The translations under genes and the position numbers were made by a program. This document shows positions 30,152-31,725 of a DNA stretch of 31,725 bases, one piece after another; position 1 is the stretch's first letter, and every line of letters begins with the position of its first letter. Below the pieces are notes generated by a model. The model saw only the letters and a list, made by a program, of their open reading frames with translations. It did no database searches and was not told the origin of the DNA. Origin of the DNA: Paramacrobiotus richtersi. Its lineage: Eukaryota > Tardigrada > Eutardigrada > Parachela > Macrobiotidae. Location: positions 1 through 31,725 of the forward strand of contig JAQGAU010000295.1 in NCBI GenBank assembly GCA_034698045.1. The letters run 5' to 3'.

Positions 30152-30605
30152 TCTGATACATAGAAAGACGGACAACTCTCGGACGGACGGGCAAACTTTC
30201 AACCAAATAGCTCCGCTAAGGAGAACTCTATCCACAGCCAGACTCTTGATCTACTTGGAATCTAGCGTCTTGATACACAACCAGGAATGCGTTCAAAAGA
30301 TAATAATTATAATAGCTTCTATTATTGAGTACGGAATATATGGTATAGCACGAGCGAGAACCCTTTAGCGGAAGAAGGAACCAAATCAAATACGTGCAGA
30401 GCACCTGGTACAGTAGGCAACAGCCATAATCAAACGGCAAACTGCGCTGGGTGGTGTGCATAGCTGACGTGGCAGACGGCCAGGCAACAGTCCGGCCCGG
30501 CACCACAGCGAGCGTGTGCCGTGTATCAGCTTCAGCATCAACGCTGAGCAGCGTCATGCTCACACCTAGATGTTAGCCTTCTGCACATTGGAATGAGCAG
30601 CTTAA
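30152..30605. other. 5' flank of copy B, no gene
   Basis: Only chance frames were seen. A short AT-rich stretch (30297-30340) contains repeated TAATAATTATAATAG-like words. Confidence 0.4.
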
Positions 30606-31031
30606 ACGTCCACAAAAGATAAGAAAAAGCCAGATGTGATCACTTACACCGCTTGGGAACGCGGGAAGCCGCTTTCGATCGATGTAACCTGTGTGGACAC
30701 TTTGTGCAATTCGTATGTGGACCGTTCTTTCCAGAAAGCCGGCGCAGCAGCAGAACTCGCAGAACAGAGGAAGTACGTGAAGTACGCTTTCCTGGAAAAC
30801 CGGTACGTCTTCACGCCGGCAGTTTTCGAAATCTACGGTACCTGGGGACAAGGCACGAAAAGGATAGTCGACAAAATCGGAAGAGATCTCATCGCCGTCA
30901 CAGGAGAACCGCGTTCAAAAGAGTTTTTACGACAGAAATTGTCCATGTTAATGCAAAAGGGAAATGCCCTTTGTGTTCTGGGTACAGTACCGGAATCTGT
31001 CGGCCTAGACGAAATCTTTTTGCTGGGTTAA
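30606..31031 (+). pseudogene. Retroelement fragment: C-terminal endonuclease-like domain
   Basis: After a stop at 30603-30605 the frame reads KKPDVITYTAWERGKPLS, then IDVTCVDTLCNSYVDRSF, KAGAAAELAEQRKYVKYAF, YVFTPAVFEIYGTWG, GRDLIAVTGEPRSKEFL and KGNALCVLGT, ending at 31031. This is the well-known carboxy-terminal block of the reverse-transcriptase family whose preceding Cys/His block is at 23810-24210. The 'PD ... D-x-T-x-x-D-T' spacing is compatible with a PD-(D/E)xK nuclease such as the restriction-like endonuclease of R2-type elements; that link is inference. The copy lacks everything upstream of the PD motif, as expected for a 5'-truncated insertion, but this 140-codon stretch has no stop, which suggests it is young. 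No poly(A) tail follows. Confidence 0.8.
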
Positions 31032-31087
31032 TCCTGTTTTTCTAACGGAATGAGTGTGTGTGTACACGTATGAGTCTATGGTACAGC

Positions 31088-31093
31088 AATAAA
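31088..31093 (+). terminator. AATAAA polyadenylation signal of the retroelement fragment
   Basis: A canonical AATAAA lies 57 nt downstream of the stop codon at 31031. Confidence 0.5.
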
Positions 31094-31725
31094 CACGCTT
31101 AAACGTAGGCTGTCAGGTATGTGTGTGTAGTGATCATCGAATTGTCGCGCTAAATGGGAATTAAACCATTAAATGCAAACAACCGAATGTATGTACAAAG
31201 CTCGGAATCAGTTTAGTCGACCAAAGCGAAGCGGAGATCCTCTATACTCAGCAAAAAGGGTTTTGTGTCCGCCATGACAGATAAAGCTTTTGAATATAAG
31301 TATATTTAAATATTGAATATATTTTATTAAACAAACAGTTTTAAATGAATATTAATAAGCTCTAAGCTTCTTCGCTTCGGTCCAGCCTTCGGCGAGTGCA
31401 CTTACCTAGTATTGCCTCACATTTGTAGTTGCTCCGGCAGCGGAAAATTGAAATGCCCACATTTAAAGTGTGTTGCCGCATTCACTGAAATGACTAAGAT
31501 GAACGACTCAGTCGGTAACATGAACACGACCCAGTCGGTGTTACGGTGGAAGTGGCAATATGGAATAGACTAATTCGTAACAATATAAGATCGGAGAGAA
31601 TTTCGCCAGTGGGGTGAGAGATATTTATCCATCATCGAGAACTCAAGGTAACAGACTGAAACAGCGCGCTTTGCATGCAGCTCGCAGGCTGCTTATATTG
31701 TCGGGAAACTCGCAACATCAAAGGG
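31094..31725. other. No recognised gene
   Basis: AT-rich sequence with a possible local A/T-rich spot at 31290-31330. No reading frame, repeat or RNA gene was recognised up to the window end. Confidence 0.45.

Noticed and set aside
30653..31045. Overlapping 130-codon plus-strand ORF with many Arg and Ser residues
   Set aside because: It is a shadow frame of the recognised retroelement domain at 30606-31031.
1..31725. CRISPR arrays, rRNA genes, tRNA genes and bacterial operons
   Set aside because: No regularly spaced short repeats, RNA signatures or Shine-Dalgarno-led gene strings were seen; the gene structure is eukaryotic.

Overview
The window is nuclear DNA of a small animal. The genes are split by short GT-AG introns (59 to about 420 nt) in consistent phases, there is a polyadenylation signal, and the spaces are filled with decayed transposons and foldback repeats. 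There is no operon, rRNA or tRNA. My best guess at the group is a eutardigrade, because the gene family at 18-30 kb resembles lineage-expanded hypothetical proteins I associate with tardigrades. That is recall, not a search.

Layout: 0.2-2.3 kb holds a foldback-type element with about 210-bp inverted ends, followed by a 167-bp tandem array. A decayed Mutator-like transposase lies at 3.8-5.2 kb (minus). From 6.9 to 8.0 kb a minus-strand gene can be modelled in four exons. From 8.0 to 10.3 kb two roughly 200-bp direct repeats, TG...CA in form and each carrying three stem-loop sequences, flank minus-strand ORFs that include a C3HC4 RING finger. From 10.3 to 14.8 kb I see no convincing gene. From 14.9 to 16.7 kb lies a plus-strand gene with a Pro/Thr-rich start and a coiled-coil end. 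From 17.2 to 18.2 kb a second foldback element has GGCGCC-rich arms around a purine core, followed by a 174-bp palindrome.

The most interesting content is a three-member family: copy A (18.3-19.3 kb, minus, truncated at both ends), copy C (19.8-22.1 kb, plus, intact) and copy B (28.0-30.2 kb, minus, one frameshift). Exon 1 resembles the FMRP/FXR amino-terminal module (two Agenet/Tudor-like repeats, then a KH0-like segment). Exon 2 starts with an F-box-like segment. Exon 3 is a short conserved tail. The arrangement would suit an F-box adaptor that recognises modified protein or RNP, but that function is inferred.

The 22-31 kb part also holds pieces of two kinds of non-LTR reverse transcriptase, at 23.8-24.2 and 30.6-31.0 kb (the same family of carboxy-terminal module, opposite strands) and at 26.9-27.3 kb, plus a few weak single-exon candidates. 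Exon models were made by eye from splice consensus, reading phase and comparison of paralogues inside the window.
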